Source of the DNA: Pseudomonas syringae CC1557
GTDB taxonomy: Bacteria; Pseudomonadota; Gammaproteobacteria; Pseudomonadales; Pseudomonadaceae
Assembly (NCBI RefSeq): GCF_000452705.1
Contig: NZ_CP007014.1
Span: 5,114,501-5,178,500 of the forward strand
Reading direction: 5' to 3'
DNA length: 64,000 nt
Position 1 is the stretch's first letter, and the number at the start of each line of letters is the position of its first letter. The notes beneath the pieces were generated by a model that saw only the letters and a program-made list of their open reading frames with translations, had not been told where the DNA came from and did not search any database. The translations under genes were made by a program, and so were the position numbers. Shown one piece after another: positions 43,159-52,517 of this stretch.

Positions 43159-44247
43159 ATGTCCGCTATTACTGCTGAACGTCCCACTTCCGATGATCTT
43201 GCCGCCCTTGCCCTGTCAATCAAGGCGTGGGGGCGTGAACTGGGCTTTCAGGAAGTCGGGATAAGCGGCCTGGATCTGGCAGAGCACGAGCAGCACCTGC
43301 AACGCTGGCTCGACGCGGGTTATCACGGCGAAATGGACTATATGGCAGCCCATGGCAGCAAACGTTCCCACCCGGAAGAACTGGTGCCGGGAACGCTACG
43401 TGTGGTGTCGCTGCGCATGGACTATCTGCCGGGCGACAGCGCAATGGCCCAACGCCTGACAGAATCAGAAAAAGCCTACGTTTCACGCTACGCCCTGGGC
43501 CGCGACTACCACAAGCTGATCCGCAAGCGTCTCCAGCAGTTGGCCGAGCGCATTCAGCAGGCCATCGGGCCATTTGGCTTTCGGGCCTTTGTCGACAGCG
43601 CGCCGGTGCTGGAAAAGGCCATCGCCGAACAGGCAGGCCTTGGCTGGATAGGCAAGAACACACTGGTGCTCAATCGCAAGGCGGGGAGCTTCTTCTTTCT
43701 TGGCGAGCTGTTTGTCGATATTCCACTGCCGGTGGATGCGCCCCATGCGACCGAACACTGCGGACGCTGCACAGCCTGCCTGGATATCTGCCCGACTGCT
43801 GCGTTTGTCGGGCCTTATGTGCTGGATGCGCGGCGCTGTATTTCCTACCTGACCATTGAGCTGAAGACGGCGATTCCCGAAGAGCTGCGGCCGTTGATTG
43901 GTAACCGGGTGTTCGGCTGTGATGACTGCCAGATCGTCTGCCCCTGGAACCGCTTCGCCCGCCCCACCGGGCAGAGTGATTTTCAGCCGCGCCACAATCT
44001 GGATAACGCCGGACTGGCCGAGCTGTTTTTATGGGACGAAGAGAAATTCCTCGGCAACACCGAAGGCTCGCCCCTGCGCCGCGCCGGGTACGAACGCTGG
44101 CTGCGCAACCTGGCCGTCGGCCTCGGCAACGCACCGTCCACCATTCCGGTTTTAGAAGCCCTGCGGGCACGCCGCGACTACCCGTCGGAACTGGTCAGGG
44201 AACATGTGGAATGGGCGTTGCGGCGGCATGGCGTGGCGCCGCTTTAA
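43159..44247 (+). CDS. queG: Epoxyqueuosine reductase
   Basis: A 362-aa cobalamin-dependent enzyme for the last step of queuosine formation on tRNA. The ATG at 43159 (MSAITAERPTSDD) fits the family length; upstream in-frame ATGs exist and the ribosome-binding site is weak. Two 4Fe-4S clusters are marked by CGRCTACLDICPTAAF and CDDCQIVCPWNRF. DSAPVLEKAIAEQAGLGWIGKN is the conserved core. It is divergent from nnrE and ends just before a repeat element. Confidence 0.95.
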   Translation: MSAITAERPTSDDLAALALSIKAWGRELGFQEVGISGLDLAEHEQHLQRWLDAGYHGEMDYMAAHGSKRSHPEELVPGTLRVVSLRMDYLPGDSAMAQRLTESEKAYVSRYALGRDYHKLIRKRLQQLAERIQQAIGPFGFRAFVDSAPVLEKAIAEQAGLGWIGKNTLVLNRKAGSFFFLGELFVDIPLPVDAPHATEHCGRCTACLDICPTAAFVGPYVLDARRCISYLTIELKTAIPEELRPLIGNRVFGCDDCQIVCPWNRFARPTGQSDFQPRHNLDNAGLAELFLWDEEKFLGNTEGSPLRRAGYERWLRNLAVGLGNAPSTIPVLEALRARRDYPSELVREHVEWALRRHGVAPL

Positions 44248-44270
44248 TATAGGTAGCGCGGCGCAGAGTT

Positions 44271-44480
44271 GTGACGCGGAGCTTCACGAAAGGCATTCCC
44301 ACGCTGGAGCGTGAGGAACGATAATCCAACTATCGTGCGACGCTCCGCGTCGGCATGCACTTCTGGACGCTCTGCGTCCGATCTTGTGTGCGGCGTGGCG
44401 GAGCTTCACGAAGGGCATTCCCGCGCTGGAGCGTGAGGAACGATAATTCTCCAACTATCGTGCCTGCGCTCCGCGTCCGC
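44271..44480. repeat. Dispersed intergenic inverted-repeat element, copy C (tandem)
   Basis: Two near-identical units lie between the convergent queG and TRIC genes. CGGAGCTTCACGAA, GGCATTCCC, CGCTGGAGCGTGAGGAACGA and CCAACTATCGTGC occur at about 44277-44340 and again at 44399-44463. Between them is GACGCTCCGCGTCGGCATG plus GGACGCTCTGCGTCC. It is the best-preserved copy of the family in the window. Confidence 0.85.
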
Positions 44481-44481
44481 T

Positions 44482-45093
44482 TCAAGGCTCGTCTTTATAG
44501 ACGAACTTGGGCATTTCCCAGTGGAAACGGATGGCCAGCAAGCGCAGCAGCAAGCCGCCGAACAGGGTGATCAGTACAGCCTGTTCGTTTGGCAGTTGCA
44601 GGTACTGGCACAGCAGAAAGCACCATGCGGCCAGAAACGAAACGCTGGCGTACAGCTCGCGGCGGAAGATCAGCGGGATGTCATTGCAGAAAATGTCGCG
44701 CAGGATGCCACCGAACACTCCGGTAATAACGCCGCACACCGACGCGATCACCAGTCCATGCCCCGCTTCCAGGGCGGTCATGCAGCCGATCAGTGTGAAG
44801 GCCACCAGCCCCAGCGCATCGAGCACCAGAAACAGCGAGCGCAGATGGCGCATCAGCGGCGCTATGAAGATCGTCACCAAGGCAGCCACGCTGGTCAGCA
44901 CCAGGTATTCCGGGTGTTTAACCCAGGTCAGCGGGTAGTGACCAATCAGCACATCTCGCACCGAACCGCCACCCAGCGCAGTCACGCAGGCGATCAGCAC
45001 CACACCGAACCAGTCCATCCCGCGACGCCCGGCCGACAGTGCGCCGGTCATGGCCTCAGCGGTGATAGCGATCAGATAAAGCATCAGCAACAT
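44482..45093 (-). CDS. TRIC (trimeric intracellular cation) channel family protein, UPF0126
   Basis: A 203-aa protein with about seven hydrophobic segments in two repeats, opening MLLMLYLIAITAEAMTGALSAGRRGMDWFG. The repeat motifs ALGGGSVRDVLIGHYPL and GVFGGILRDIFCNDIP are the glycine-rich segments of bacterial TRIC/YicG proteins, which form homotrimeric cation channels. The physiological role is unclear. It lies between queG and orn, with a repeat element against its 3' end, and I recall no counterpart at this place in P. aeruginosa. Confidence 0.9.
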   Translation of the reverse strand: MLLMLYLIAITAEAMTGALSAGRRGMDWFGVVLIACVTALGGGSVRDVLIGHYPLTWVKHPEYLVLTSVAALVTIFIAPLMRHLRSLFLVLDALGLVAFTLIGCMTALEAGHGLVIASVCGVITGVFGGILRDIFCNDIPLIFRRELYASVSFLAAWCFLLCQYLQLPNEQAVLITLFGGLLLRLLAIRFHWEMPKFVYKDEP

Positions 45094-45198
45094 GGCGGCG
45101 ACTCTGCGACAAAGGCGCGCAGTCTAACCAGCCGACCTGCGCACTGAAAGAGTGCAGCAGAGATTATTCACCGCACGCCAACCCCTGTTATCAATCGG

Positions 45199-45735
45199 TC
45201 ACGACTTGATGAAGTGCTCGCGATAAAAGCGCAGCTCGGCGATTGACTCACGGATGTCGTCCAGCGCCAGATGCGTGCTGCCTTTCTTGAACTTGAGCTC
45301 GGGAGACCAGCGAGCAGCCAGTTCCTTGAGCGTCGAGACGTCCAGGTTGCGATAGTGGAAGTAGTTTTCCAGCGTTGGCATGTGGCGGTACAGAAAGCGA
45401 CGATCCTGGCAGATGCTGTTGCCACAGATCGGCGAACTGCGCTCGGGCACCCACAGCTTGATGAACTCAAGGGTCTGCGCCTCGGCTTCAGCCATGCTGA
45501 TGGTGCTTTCCCGTACGCGCTGGGTCAGGCCCGAGCCGCCGTGCTGGCGAGTGTTCCACTCGTCCATTTTTGCCAGTGTCTCGTCGCTCTGATGCACAGC
45601 GATGACCGGCCCTTCCGCCAGCGTGTTCAACTCACTGTCCGTGATAATCGTGGCCATTTCGATGATGACATCGGTATCAGGGTCCAGACCGGTCATTTCC
45701 AGATCGATCCAGATCAGGTTCTGCTTGTTCTGCAT
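45199..45735 (-). CDS. orn: Oligoribonuclease
   Basis: A 178-aa DEDDh exonuclease that degrades dinucleotides, including pGpG from cyclic di-GMP turnover. The ATG at 45735 ([20 protein letters not shown]) shows the first acidic pair Asp11/Glu13. [15 protein letters not shown] and [14 protein letters not shown] complete the active site. The divergent rsgA gene begins 108 nt away. Confidence 0.97.
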   Translation of the reverse strand: MQNKQNLIWIDLEMTGLDPDTDVIIEMATIITDSELNTLAEGPVIAVHQSDETLAKMDEWNTRQHGGSGLTQRVRESTISMAEAEAQTLEFIKLWVPERSSPICGNSICQDRRFLYRHMPTLENYFHYRNLDVSTLKELAARWSPELKFKKGSTHLALDDIRESIAELRFYREHFIKS

Positions 45736-45843
45736 GTGTCGACTCCTCAGCGTAGGCGCGCAGTTTAGCTCACCCTGCCGTGATAGACTCCTGCCGATCA
45801 AACGCATAGCTTAATTCATCGGTTACATCACATCGGAACACCC

Positions 45844-46875
45844 ATGGCCAAACGCCAACTCAATCGACGTCAGAACTGGCGCATCGAAAAAATTCAGGGC
45901 GAGCGCGCTGCCCGCGCGGCAAAACGCGAGTCCGTGACACTCGAAACACTTGAAGGCGGCGACCTCGGCCCCGAGCAGACCGGCCTGGTGATTGCTCACT
46001 TCGGCGTACAGGTCGAAGTCGAGGCCCAGGAAGGCGAGGAAATCGGCAAGGTATTTCGCTGCCACCTGCGCGCCAATCTGCCCGCACTGGTTACCGGCGA
46101 CCGCGTTGTATGGCGTGCCGGCAATCAGGGCATCGGAGTGATCGTCGCGCAACTGCCGCGTACCACCGAACTGCGCCGCCCCGACTCCCGTGGCCAGCTC
46201 AAGCCTGTGGCCGCCAACGTCGATCTGATCGTGATCGTCTTTGCGCCGATGCCCGAGCCTCACGCCAATCTTATCGACCGTTACCTGGTCGCTGCCGAGC
46301 ACGCCGGGATTCATCCGCTGCTGCTGCTTAACAAGGCCGACCTGATCGACGAGCAGAACGCCCCTGCGCTGAATGCGCTGCTGGCGGTCTATCGCACCCT
46401 GGGTTATCCGGTACTGGAAGTGTCCGCGCACCACGGCGATGGCATGCAGAAGCTGCAAAGCCAGCTTGATGGCCACATCAGCGTGTTCGTCGGTCAGTCC
46501 GGCGTCGGCAAGTCCTCGCTGGTCAACAGCCTGCTGCCGGAAACCGATACCCGCGTCGGCCCGCTGTCCGAAGTGTCCGGTCAGGGTACGCACACCACGA
46601 CCACCGCTCGTCTGTTTCACTTCCCGGGCGGCGGCGATCTGATCGACTCACCGGGTATTCGTGAATTCGGCCTGGGCCACGTCAGCCGTGCCGATGTAGA
46701 GGCCGGCTTCATCGAGTTCAACGACTTGATCGGCACCTGCCGCTTTCGCGATTGCAAGCATGACCGCGAGCCGGGCTGCGCCTTGCTCAAGGGGCTGGAA
46801 GACGGTCGCGTGCAACAACAGCGCATGAACAGCTACCGCTCGATCATTGCCAGCCTGCCGCAAGAAAGTTACTGA
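45844..46875 (+). CDS. rsgA: Ribosome small-subunit-dependent GTPase RsgA
   Basis: A 343-aa ribosome assembly factor. The order is an N-terminal OB-fold (about 35-115), a circularly permuted GTPase (G4 [10 protein letters not shown] before G1 GQSGVGKSS at 217-225, then G3 DSPGIREFG), and a zinc module with [14 protein letters not shown]. It helps 30S maturation. The divergent neighbour is orn, and motB follows convergently across a strong terminator. Confidence 0.97.
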   Translation: MAKRQLNRRQNWRIEKIQGERAARAAKRESVTLETLEGGDLGPEQTGLVIAHFGVQVEVEAQEGEEIGKVFRCHLRANLPALVTGDRVVWRAGNQGIGVIVAQLPRTTELRRPDSRGQLKPVAANVDLIVIVFAPMPEPHANLIDRYLVAAEHAGIHPLLLLNKADLIDEQNAPALNALLAVYRTLGYPVLEVSAHHGDGMQKLQSQLDGHISVFVGQSGVGKSSLVNSLLPETDTRVGPLSEVSGQGTHTTTTARLFHFPGGGDLIDSPGIREFGLGHVSRADVEAGFIEFNDLIGTCRFRDCKHDREPGCALLKGLEDGRVQQQRMNSYRSIIASLPQESY

Positions 46876-46896
46876 ACACCGCAGGCGGAAAGCCGC

Positions 46897-46933
46897 ACAC
46901 AAAAACGCCGCGATGATCGCGGCGTTTTTGTGT
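46897..46933. terminator. Bidirectional terminator between rsgA and motB
   Basis: A perfect 17-bp stem, arms 46897-46913 and 46917-46933, with the 3-nt loop TGA and five T or A residues on each flank. It lies between two convergent genes, so it can stop both transcripts. Confidence 0.9.
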
Positions 46934-46943
46934 CTGTTGCGGT

Positions 46944-47981
46944 TCAGTTCTGAGCGGGTTCGACACGCAGCTTACCGTCGTCGAAGATGTTCAGCTTCTG
47001 CCGGATCTCGTGCGGCTGTGCATAGGCCTGCGGATCGGGCGGGCTAGCGGTCGAAGCTCCCGGAGCAGCAGGTGGTGCTGCCGCTGGTGCTGCTGCTGGT
47101 TCCGCTGGCTTGGCAGGTGGCGCACCGCCGGAGTTCTGATCGCCTTCGATACGATGCTGAGCCTTCTTGGTCAAGACCACGATATCGATGCGGCGATTGA
47201 CAGGATTGGTAGGGTTCTCATGGTCATACAGCGCCGACGAGGCATAACCCACCACCCTGGCCACCTGTGAATCCGGATACGTCCCGGCAACCAGCGCGCG
47301 ACGAGCAGCATTGGCGCGGTTGGCCGACAGTTCCCAGTTGCCGAACCCGCCACTGCCCACAAAGGGCGTCGCATCGGTGTGACCGCTGATGCTGACTTTG
47401 TTGGGCACGCTTTTGATGGTGTCGGCCAACGCTAGCAGAATGTCTTCGAAGTAAGGCTTGAGACGTGCACTGCCCGAGTCGAACATCGGCCGGTTTTCGG
47501 CATCCATGATCTGGATACGCAAGCCGTCCTGAGTGATCTCGAACAGAATCTGGTCCTTGAATTTCTGCAGTTGCGGGTTTTCCTCGACCTTGTTCTGCAG
47601 TTCCTGCAACAGCATCTCCAGACGCTCCTGCTCGACCGCCTCGGCCTTGGCTTCCGACGTCTCGGCCTCGATGGGCACAGTGTCCGGCGACGGCGTGGTC
47701 TTGACCTCGGGGTTGAGGGTCTGGTTGGGCGACATTTCCGGCGAACCACCCAGGTCGATCACGTACGGCGAACCGCTGTCCGAAAAACCGACAGGGTCCT
47801 TGAAATAGCCGGCTACCGCCAGCAACTGCTCAGGGGTAGCAGACGACATCAGCCACAGCACCAGGAAGAACGCCATCATGGCTGTCGCGAAGTCAGCGAA
47901 AGCGATTTTCCAGGCGCCACCGTGGTGTCCGCCACCGAAGCGCTTGACGCGCTTGATGATTATCGGCTGATTATTTTCCAT
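46944..47981 (-). CDS. motB: Flagellar motor stator protein MotB
   Basis: A 345-aa stator subunit anchored to peptidoglycan. A single membrane segment (residues about 25-47) contains the proton-binding aspartate, Asp30 in AFADFATAMMAFFLVLWL. An OmpA-like domain follows (about 165-275, with SGHTDATPF). A Pro/Ala-rich tail lies at about 290-325, before a short conserved end. It follows motA after 3 nt. Confidence 0.96.
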   Translation of the reverse strand: MENNQPIIIKRVKRFGGGHHGGAWKIAFADFATAMMAFFLVLWLMSSATPEQLLAVAGYFKDPVGFSDSGSPYVIDLGGSPEMSPNQTLNPEVKTTPSPDTVPIEAETSEAKAEAVEQERLEMLLQELQNKVEENPQLQKFKDQILFEITQDGLRIQIMDAENRPMFDSGSARLKPYFEDILLALADTIKSVPNKVSISGHTDATPFVGSGGFGNWELSANRANAARRALVAGTYPDSQVARVVGYASSALYDHENPTNPVNRRIDIVVLTKKAQHRIEGDQNSGGAPPAKPAEPAAAPAAAPPAAPGASTASPPDPQAYAQPHEIRQKLNIFDDGKLRVEPAQN

Positions 47982-47984
47982 GAC

Positions 47985-48836
47985 TTAGCGACCGCGAACC
48001 GCTTGTTCCAGCTCACTGAAGCTGGGGCGATGCAATGGATACAGAACCTTGCGGCCGAACTCGACAGCCAGCGAAGGCGGCATGCCCGAGGCCGAAGCCA
48101 CCAGCGACGCCTTGATGCTCTCGTAAACGTTCATTTCTTCCTTGGCATCGTGCGCAAGGCAAGTGGCCAGCGGGCCGAAGAAACCGTAGGCGGCGAGAAT
48201 ACCGAAGAACGTACCCACCAGCGCAGCACCTACGTGCATGCCAATGGCAGCCTTGTCGCCAGAACCCAGAGAGGCCATGGTCACCACGATCCCCAGTACC
48301 GCCGCCACAATGCCGAAGCCGGGCATGCCATCAGCGACACCGGTAACAGCGTGGGAAGGATGCTCAAGCTCTTCTTTCATGCTCAGCAATTCCATATCGA
48401 ACAGGCCTTCAAGCTCGTGGGGAGCCATGTTGCCAGACGACATGATGCGCAGGTAATCGCAGATGTACGCGGTCATGCGCTCATCTTTCAGGACACCTGG
48501 GTATTTGGCGAAGATCGGGCTGGAGGAGGCATCTTCGATATCCCCTTCAATCGCCATCATGCCTTCGCGACGGCTCTTGTTGAGGATCTCGTAGACCAGA
48601 CCCAGCACTTCGAGGTAATAGGCATGCGTGAAGCGCGTGCCGAACATCTTCAGCGACTTCTTGACCACGTGCATGGTCATGTAGCCAGGGTTAGCCTGGA
48701 GAAACGCGCCCAGCGCAGCCCCGCCGATGATCAAGACCTCATAGGGCTGGAACAGCGCCATGATCTTGCCATGGGACAGAACATATCCGCCGAGGATGCT
48801 CGCGATGACGACAATGATGCCGATTATTTTAGCCAT
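47985..48836 (-). CDS. motA: Flagellar motor stator protein MotA
   Basis: A 283-aa inner-membrane protein, the proton-channel partner of MotB. Four hydrophobic segments are visible (starting KIIGIIVVIASILGGYVLS). The large cytoplasmic loop between TM2 and TM3 is expected to contact FliG. VADGMPGFGIVAAVLGIVVTM is the conserved TM3 region. It leads the motAB operon behind a sigma-28-like promoter. The ribosome-binding site is poor. Confidence 0.96.
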   Translation of the reverse strand: MAKIIGIIVVIASILGGYVLSHGKIMALFQPYEVLIIGGAALGAFLQANPGYMTMHVVKKSLKMFGTRFTHAYYLEVLGLVYEILNKSRREGMMAIEGDIEDASSSPIFAKYPGVLKDERMTAYICDYLRIMSSGNMAPHELEGLFDMELLSMKEELEHPSHAVTGVADGMPGFGIVAAVLGIVVTMASLGSGDKAAIGMHVGAALVGTFFGILAAYGFFGPLATCLAHDAKEEMNVYESIKASLVASASGMPPSLAVEFGRKVLYPLHRPSFSELEQAVRGR

Positions 48837-48902
48837 AGGAAAAAATACTTTACTGAGTCGGGTTCAGGGACAGTGCGGAAGTTCTTGAAACTCTTCTTCT
48901 CC

Positions 48903-48929
48903 TTATCGGCCCATCTGAGCCAGACTATA
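48903..48929 (-). promoter_or_regulatory. Sigma-28 (FliA) promoter of motAB
   Basis: On the minus strand TATAGTCT (48922-48929), an 11-nt spacer, and GCCGATAA (48903-48910), against the FliA consensus TAAAGTTT-N11-GCCGATAA. The -10 element is perfect, the -35 has 6 of 8 matches, and the position is about 60 nt before motA. Confidence 0.8.
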
Positions 48930-49042
48930 GCCGGTTCTTGTGAAAAACCGTTTTGCCCTGCCAATCAAAGGGTGAAAATGGCCGGGCCGCCCTGCACACT
49001 GGCAGCCCTCCAGCCCAGATAATCAGTCGTACAGGCCACCGA

Positions 49043-50578
49043 ATGCCGACAGCACGCGCACCACATCACCTGGCTCCAAAAACGCTTGATGCCTGGGTCA
49101 AACAACTCGACGGTATCGCGTTGCCGGTTCCTGCCGCCAATCATGCGCACGTTCGTTCAGCACTCAACGACAGCCGCCGTTCGCTGCGTGAAATAGCCGA
49201 AATGATGCAGGAAAGCCCTGCCTTGGTGCTGAGTGTGATGCGCGAGGCCAATCATCATACCCATGGGATGACCGAGCAGGCTGAAAGCCTGGAGATCGCG
49301 ATCAACCGCCTGGGTCTGGCGCGCACCGAAACCCTGCTGGGTCGCCTGCCAGCCAAACCGCCCGAAGAAATCCCCACCGCCTATCGCCAGCTGATTCTGG
49401 TCAGTCAGCACGCCACGCAACAGGCCAACGGGCTGTTTGCCAGCCGGCTTGCGCGGCTCTGGCAGGACATCCATCTGGGCAGCCTGCTGTTCCTCGCGCC
49501 GCTTTGGCCCATGGCACTGGCCTATCCAAAATTGCTGGAAGAGCTGGAAGTACGGGTTATCCACAAGGGACACTCCAGCGACGCGGTGGAAAAAGAGCTG
49601 TTCGGCGTCAACCTGCTGGACTTGTGCCTGGCGCTGGCCGAGTTCTGGCGCCTGCCGATCTGGGTCACCCGTGGCTACAAGCTGCTGATCAATGAACGAC
49701 GCGAGCTGGCCAAGACGCTGCGCATCGCCCGTGAAGACCGCAGCCCGCTGGAACAGCAACAGCTGATGGACGCGGACCCCAACCTGCGCCGCTGGCTGAA
49801 TCAGCCCGCCAATACCGTGTTGCTGGGCAATGGCCTGGCGCTGGCGGCACAACAGGCCTGGAACAGCCCGCACTGCCTGCGCTGGGAGCGACTGACCAGC
49901 CTTTATCTGCAACAACCGCTGAGCGAGGTGCAGCAACAGGCGCACCAGAACGCGGCCAGCAGCGCGCGCATTCATGCGGAAAACGATCTCTGGCACCCGG
50001 CAGAATCGCTGATCTGGCCGTGGGATGCGCGTCGCGTCAGGCGCGATAACGAACCCACGCCACCGCCATCGGCCGACGCTCTGCAGTTATGGCGCAAGCA
50101 GTGCGCCGAGCTGTTGCAGGAGCCGAGCCCGTTCATCAATGCGATGCACCTGACCACCTCTGCTCGTGATGCGTTCATGGCGTGCGGTATGGAACGGGTC
50201 ATGCTGCTGATGCTGGACAAGACCTCATCGGTGCTGCGGGTCAATCAGCTTGCCGGTCTGCCTCAGGACGCCGCCACCTTGCAGCTGTTCGTCAAGGAAA
50301 GCACCGTGCTGCAACGCCTGCTGACCCAGCCGACCCAGCTGCGTATGACGCCAGCCAACAATGCGCAGTTTTCGGCCTTGCTGCCCGCACCGCTCAAGAC
50401 ACTGTTCAGCGGCCAGCACTGGCTGATTCGCTCGCTGAGCAATAACGGCAAGGTCATGCTGCTGGTCGTCGCTGACCAGGGTGGCGGTGTCCTGTCGGAA
50501 ATTTCCGTTCAGGCATTCGGAAAAATCGCGCAATGTATTGAGCGGGCACTTGGTATCTTTAGTCATCGCAAAGCGTGA
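49043..50578 (+). CDS. HDOD domain protein
   Basis: A 511-aa cytoplasmic protein. Residues about 25-230 match the HDOD domain, a degenerate HD fold without the full metal-binding HD pair: RRSLREIAEMMQESPALVLSVMREANHHTHG and RLGLARTETLLGRL. The C-terminal half (about 340-510) is less clear and resembles a GAF-like sensory region. The ATG at 49043 (MPTARAPHHLAPK) is chosen from a longer open frame. Such proteins act in signalling or motility regulation. It is divergent from motAB and 45 nt upstream of the rhodanese gene, so it may be co-transcribed with it. Confidence 0.8.
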   Translation: MPTARAPHHLAPKTLDAWVKQLDGIALPVPAANHAHVRSALNDSRRSLREIAEMMQESPALVLSVMREANHHTHGMTEQAESLEIAINRLGLARTETLLGRLPAKPPEEIPTAYRQLILVSQHATQQANGLFASRLARLWQDIHLGSLLFLAPLWPMALAYPKLLEELEVRVIHKGHSSDAVEKELFGVNLLDLCLALAEFWRLPIWVTRGYKLLINERRELAKTLRIAREDRSPLEQQQLMDADPNLRRWLNQPANTVLLGNGLALAAQQAWNSPHCLRWERLTSLYLQQPLSEVQQQAHQNAASSARIHAENDLWHPAESLIWPWDARRVRRDNEPTPPPSADALQLWRKQCAELLQEPSPFINAMHLTTSARDAFMACGMERVMLLMLDKTSSVLRVNQLAGLPQDAATLQLFVKESTVLQRLLTQPTQLRMTPANNAQFSALLPAPLKTLFSGQHWLIRSLSNNGKVMLLVVADQGGGVLSEISVQAFGKIAQCIERALGIFSHRKA

Positions 50579-50623
50579 GGCCTGGCGTACAATTCGCCCC
50601 TTTCTTTCCTCCGGAGGCTGCAA

Positions 50624-52456
50624 ATGTCCGAATTCACTGGCTTGTCGCTGGTCATAGAACCCAACGATCTGCTTCAGCGCCTTGATGCTCCTGAACTGAT
50701 CCTGGTGGATCTGACCAGCAGCGCTCGCTACGAAGCCGGGCACATTCGCGGCGCCCGCTTTGTCGATCCGAAACGCACGCAACTGGGCAAACCACCTGCG
50801 CCTGGCCTGCTGCCGGAGCACGCCGGTCTTGAGCAATTGTTCGGCGAGCTGGGCCACAACCCCGATGCGGTCTATGTGGTCTACGATGACGAAGGCGGCG
50901 GCTGGGCCGGGCGTTTTATCTGGCTGCTGGATGTCATTGGCCACACGCGCTACCACTATCTGGACGGCGGCCTGCTGGCCTGGGAAGCCGAATCGTTGCC
51001 ACTGAGCACCGAGGTGCCGTCGGTTGCGGGCGGCCCGGTAACGCTGACGCTGCACGACGAACCGACCGCCACCCGTGAATACCTGCAAAGCCGCCTGGGC
51101 GCAGCCGATCTGGCTATCTGGGACGCGCGCGGCCCGACCGAGTACTCAGGCGAAAAAGTGGTTGCAGCCAAAGGCGGGCACATCCCTGGTGCCGTCAACT
51201 TCGAATGGACCGAGGGCATGGACAAGGCGCGCAACCTGCGCATTCGTCAAGACATGCCACAGATTCTGCGCGACCTGGGCATCACTCCCGACAAGGAAGT
51301 GATTACCCATTGCCAGACCCACCACCGTTCGGGTTTTACCTATCTGGTGGCGAAAGCGCTGGGTTATCCAAGGGTCAAGGCATACGCCGGCTCGTGGGGC
51401 GAATGGGGCAATCATCCGGAAACCCCGGTGGAAATACCCGCAGTGGTTTCAGCGCCCGTTGAGCCTGTAGAACCCGCCCGGCCAGTCCCGCCAGTCGAAG
51501 CGGTCGAACCGGTTCGCGCCCCCGAGCCGGGCCGGAGCTCGCAAACGTCTTCAGGACACTCGTTTTCAGGAACCTCCTCTTCAGGACCCTCAATGAAAGA
51601 CCGTCTGTTTATTCTCAGTCAGTACCTCTTGCCGCACCACTTGCTGTCACGACTGGCTGGCTGTGTCGCCGAATGCCGCGTGCGCTGGTTCAAGAACGCA
51701 TTCACCGCCTGGTTCGCCCGCCGCTATCAGGTAGACATGTCGCAGGCGCTGGTCGAAGACATGACCTCCTACGAGCACTTCAACGCCTTTTTCACCCGGG
51801 CCCTGAAACCCGACGCACGTCCGCTGGATTCCACGCCACGCGCGATCCTGTCGCCCGCCGACGGTACAATCAGTCAACTGGGCCCGATCGATCATGGCCG
51901 GATCTTCCAGGCCAAGGGGCATAGCTTCAGCGTCCTTGAGTTGCTGGGCGGCGATCCGAAGCTTTCTGCGCCTTTCATGGGCGGCGAGTTCGCCACGGTC
52001 TACCTGTCGCCGAAGGATTACCACCGCGTGCACATGCCACTGGCCGGTACGCTGCGTGAAATGGTCTACGTGCCGGGTCGCATCTTTTCCGTCAACCAGA
52101 CCACCGCTGAAAACGTACCGGAGCTGTTCGCCCGTAACGAGCGCGTGGTTTGCCTGTTTGACACCGAACGCGGCCCGATGGCCCTGGTGCTGGTCGGCGC
52201 AATGATCGTGGCGTCGGTCGAAACGGTCTGGGCAGGGCTGGTCACGCCGCCCAAGCGTGAACTGAAAACTTTCCGTTACGACGAAGCGGCACGTGCGCCG
52301 ATCCATCTGGAGAAAGGCGCAGAGATGGGTCGCTTCAAGTTGGGTTCTACCGCCATCGTGCTGTTCGGGCCGAACCAGGTGCAATGGGCCGAACAGTTGA
52401 AGGCCGGTTCCAGCGTACAGATGGGCCAGGCATTGGCTGTTCCGAAACAAGGCTGA
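50624..52456 (+). CDS. Rhodanese fused in frame to phosphatidylserine decarboxylase
   Basis: A 610-aa open frame without a stop between two normally separate proteins. Residues 1-271 are a two-domain thiosulfate:cyanide sulfurtransferase with the loop HCQTHHRSG and catalytic Cys230, the same number as in Azotobacter RhdA. Residues 272-323 are a Pro/Val/Glu linker ([18 protein letters not shown]) ending in Ser/Gly. Residues 324-610 are a complete Psd that removes CO2 from phosphatidylserine, with His467/His470 in YHRVH and pyruvoyl cleavage at Gly574-Ser575 in LGST. GGAGG lies before the ATG. Whether the cell makes a fusion, two proteins, or both cannot be decided from sequence. Confidence 0.85.
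   Translation: MSEFTGLSLVIEPNDLLQRLDAPELILVDLTSSARYEAGHIRGARFVDPKRTQLGKPPAPGLLPEHAGLEQLFGELGHNPDAVYVVYDDEGGGWAGRFIWLLDVIGHTRYHYLDGGLLAWEAESLPLSTEVPSVAGGPVTLTLHDEPTATREYLQSRLGAADLAIWDARGPTEYSGEKVVAAKGGHIPGAVNFEWTEGMDKARNLRIRQDMPQILRDLGITPDKEVITHCQTHHRSGFTYLVAKALGYPRVKAYAGSWGEWGNHPETPVEIPAVVSAPVEPVEPARPVPPVEAVEPVRAPEPGRSSQTSSGHSFSGTSSSGPSMKDRLFILSQYLLPHHLLSRLAGCVAECRVRWFKNAFTAWFARRYQVDMSQALVEDMTSYEHFNAFFTRALKPDARPLDSTPRAILSPADGTISQLGPIDHGRIFQAKGHSFSVLELLGGDPKLSAPFMGGEFATVYLSPKDYHRVHMPLAGTLREMVYVPGRIFSVNQTTAENVPELFARNERVVCLFDTERGPMALVLVGAMIVASVETVWAGLVTPPKRELKTFRYDEAARAPIHLEKGAEMGRFKLGSTAIVLFGPNQVQWAEQLKAGSSVQMGQALAVPKQG
51550..51594 (+). repeat. Three 15-bp tandem repeats over the psd start site
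   Basis: TTCAGGACACTCGTT, TTCAGGAACCTCCTC and TTCAGGACCCTCAAT lie head to tail at 51550, 51565 and 51580. Each unit carries an AGGA. The last AGGA (51583-51586) is 6 nt before the internal ATG. In the protein they encode serine/glycine repeats (SGHS, SGTS, SGPS). Confidence 0.9.
51593..52456 (+). CDS. psd: Phosphatidylserine decarboxylase from internal start (psd)
   Basis: This reading frame begins at ATG 51593 inside the fusion ORF, giving 287 aa starting [16 protein letters not shown], the normal Psd N-terminus and length in Pseudomonas. An AGGA 6 nt upstream supports independent initiation. The proenzyme self-cleaves at LGST into a membrane-bound beta chain and a pyruvoyl alpha chain. It is entered in addition to the fusion because both products are possible. 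Confidence 0.6.
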   Translation: MKDRLFILSQYLLPHHLLSRLAGCVAECRVRWFKNAFTAWFARRYQVDMSQALVEDMTSYEHFNAFFTRALKPDARPLDSTPRAILSPADGTISQLGPIDHGRIFQAKGHSFSVLELLGGDPKLSAPFMGGEFATVYLSPKDYHRVHMPLAGTLREMVYVPGRIFSVNQTTAENVPELFARNERVVCLFDTERGPMALVLVGAMIVASVETVWAGLVTPPKRELKTFRYDEAARAPIHLEKGAEMGRFKLGSTAIVLFGPNQVQWAEQLKAGSSVQMGQALAVPKQG

Positions 52457-52487
52457 TGACCGATAGCTGTCTGAAGCTGAAAAATAC

Positions 52488-52517
52488 ATGGGCACTGCCT
52501 GAACGGCAGCGCCCATG
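52488..52517 (+). terminator. Hairpin after psd
   Basis: Arms CATGGGC and GCCCATG enclose a second CTGCC/GGCAG stem across one A/C mismatch, with loop TGAAC. It lies 32 nt after the psd stop. There is no T-run, so it may not terminate efficiently. Confidence 0.4.

Noticed and set aside
44271..44480. CRISPR array (regularly spaced repeats)
   Set aside because: Only two units, repeats are 60-plus bp with hairpins and are spread over the window; no cas genes.
50624..52456. Sequencing frameshift or missing stop as the cause of the rhodanese-Psd frame
   Set aside because: Both domains are complete and in frame with a long, coherent linker; a missing stop would need no frameshift. The possibility is kept open in the finding but not supported by any visible defect.
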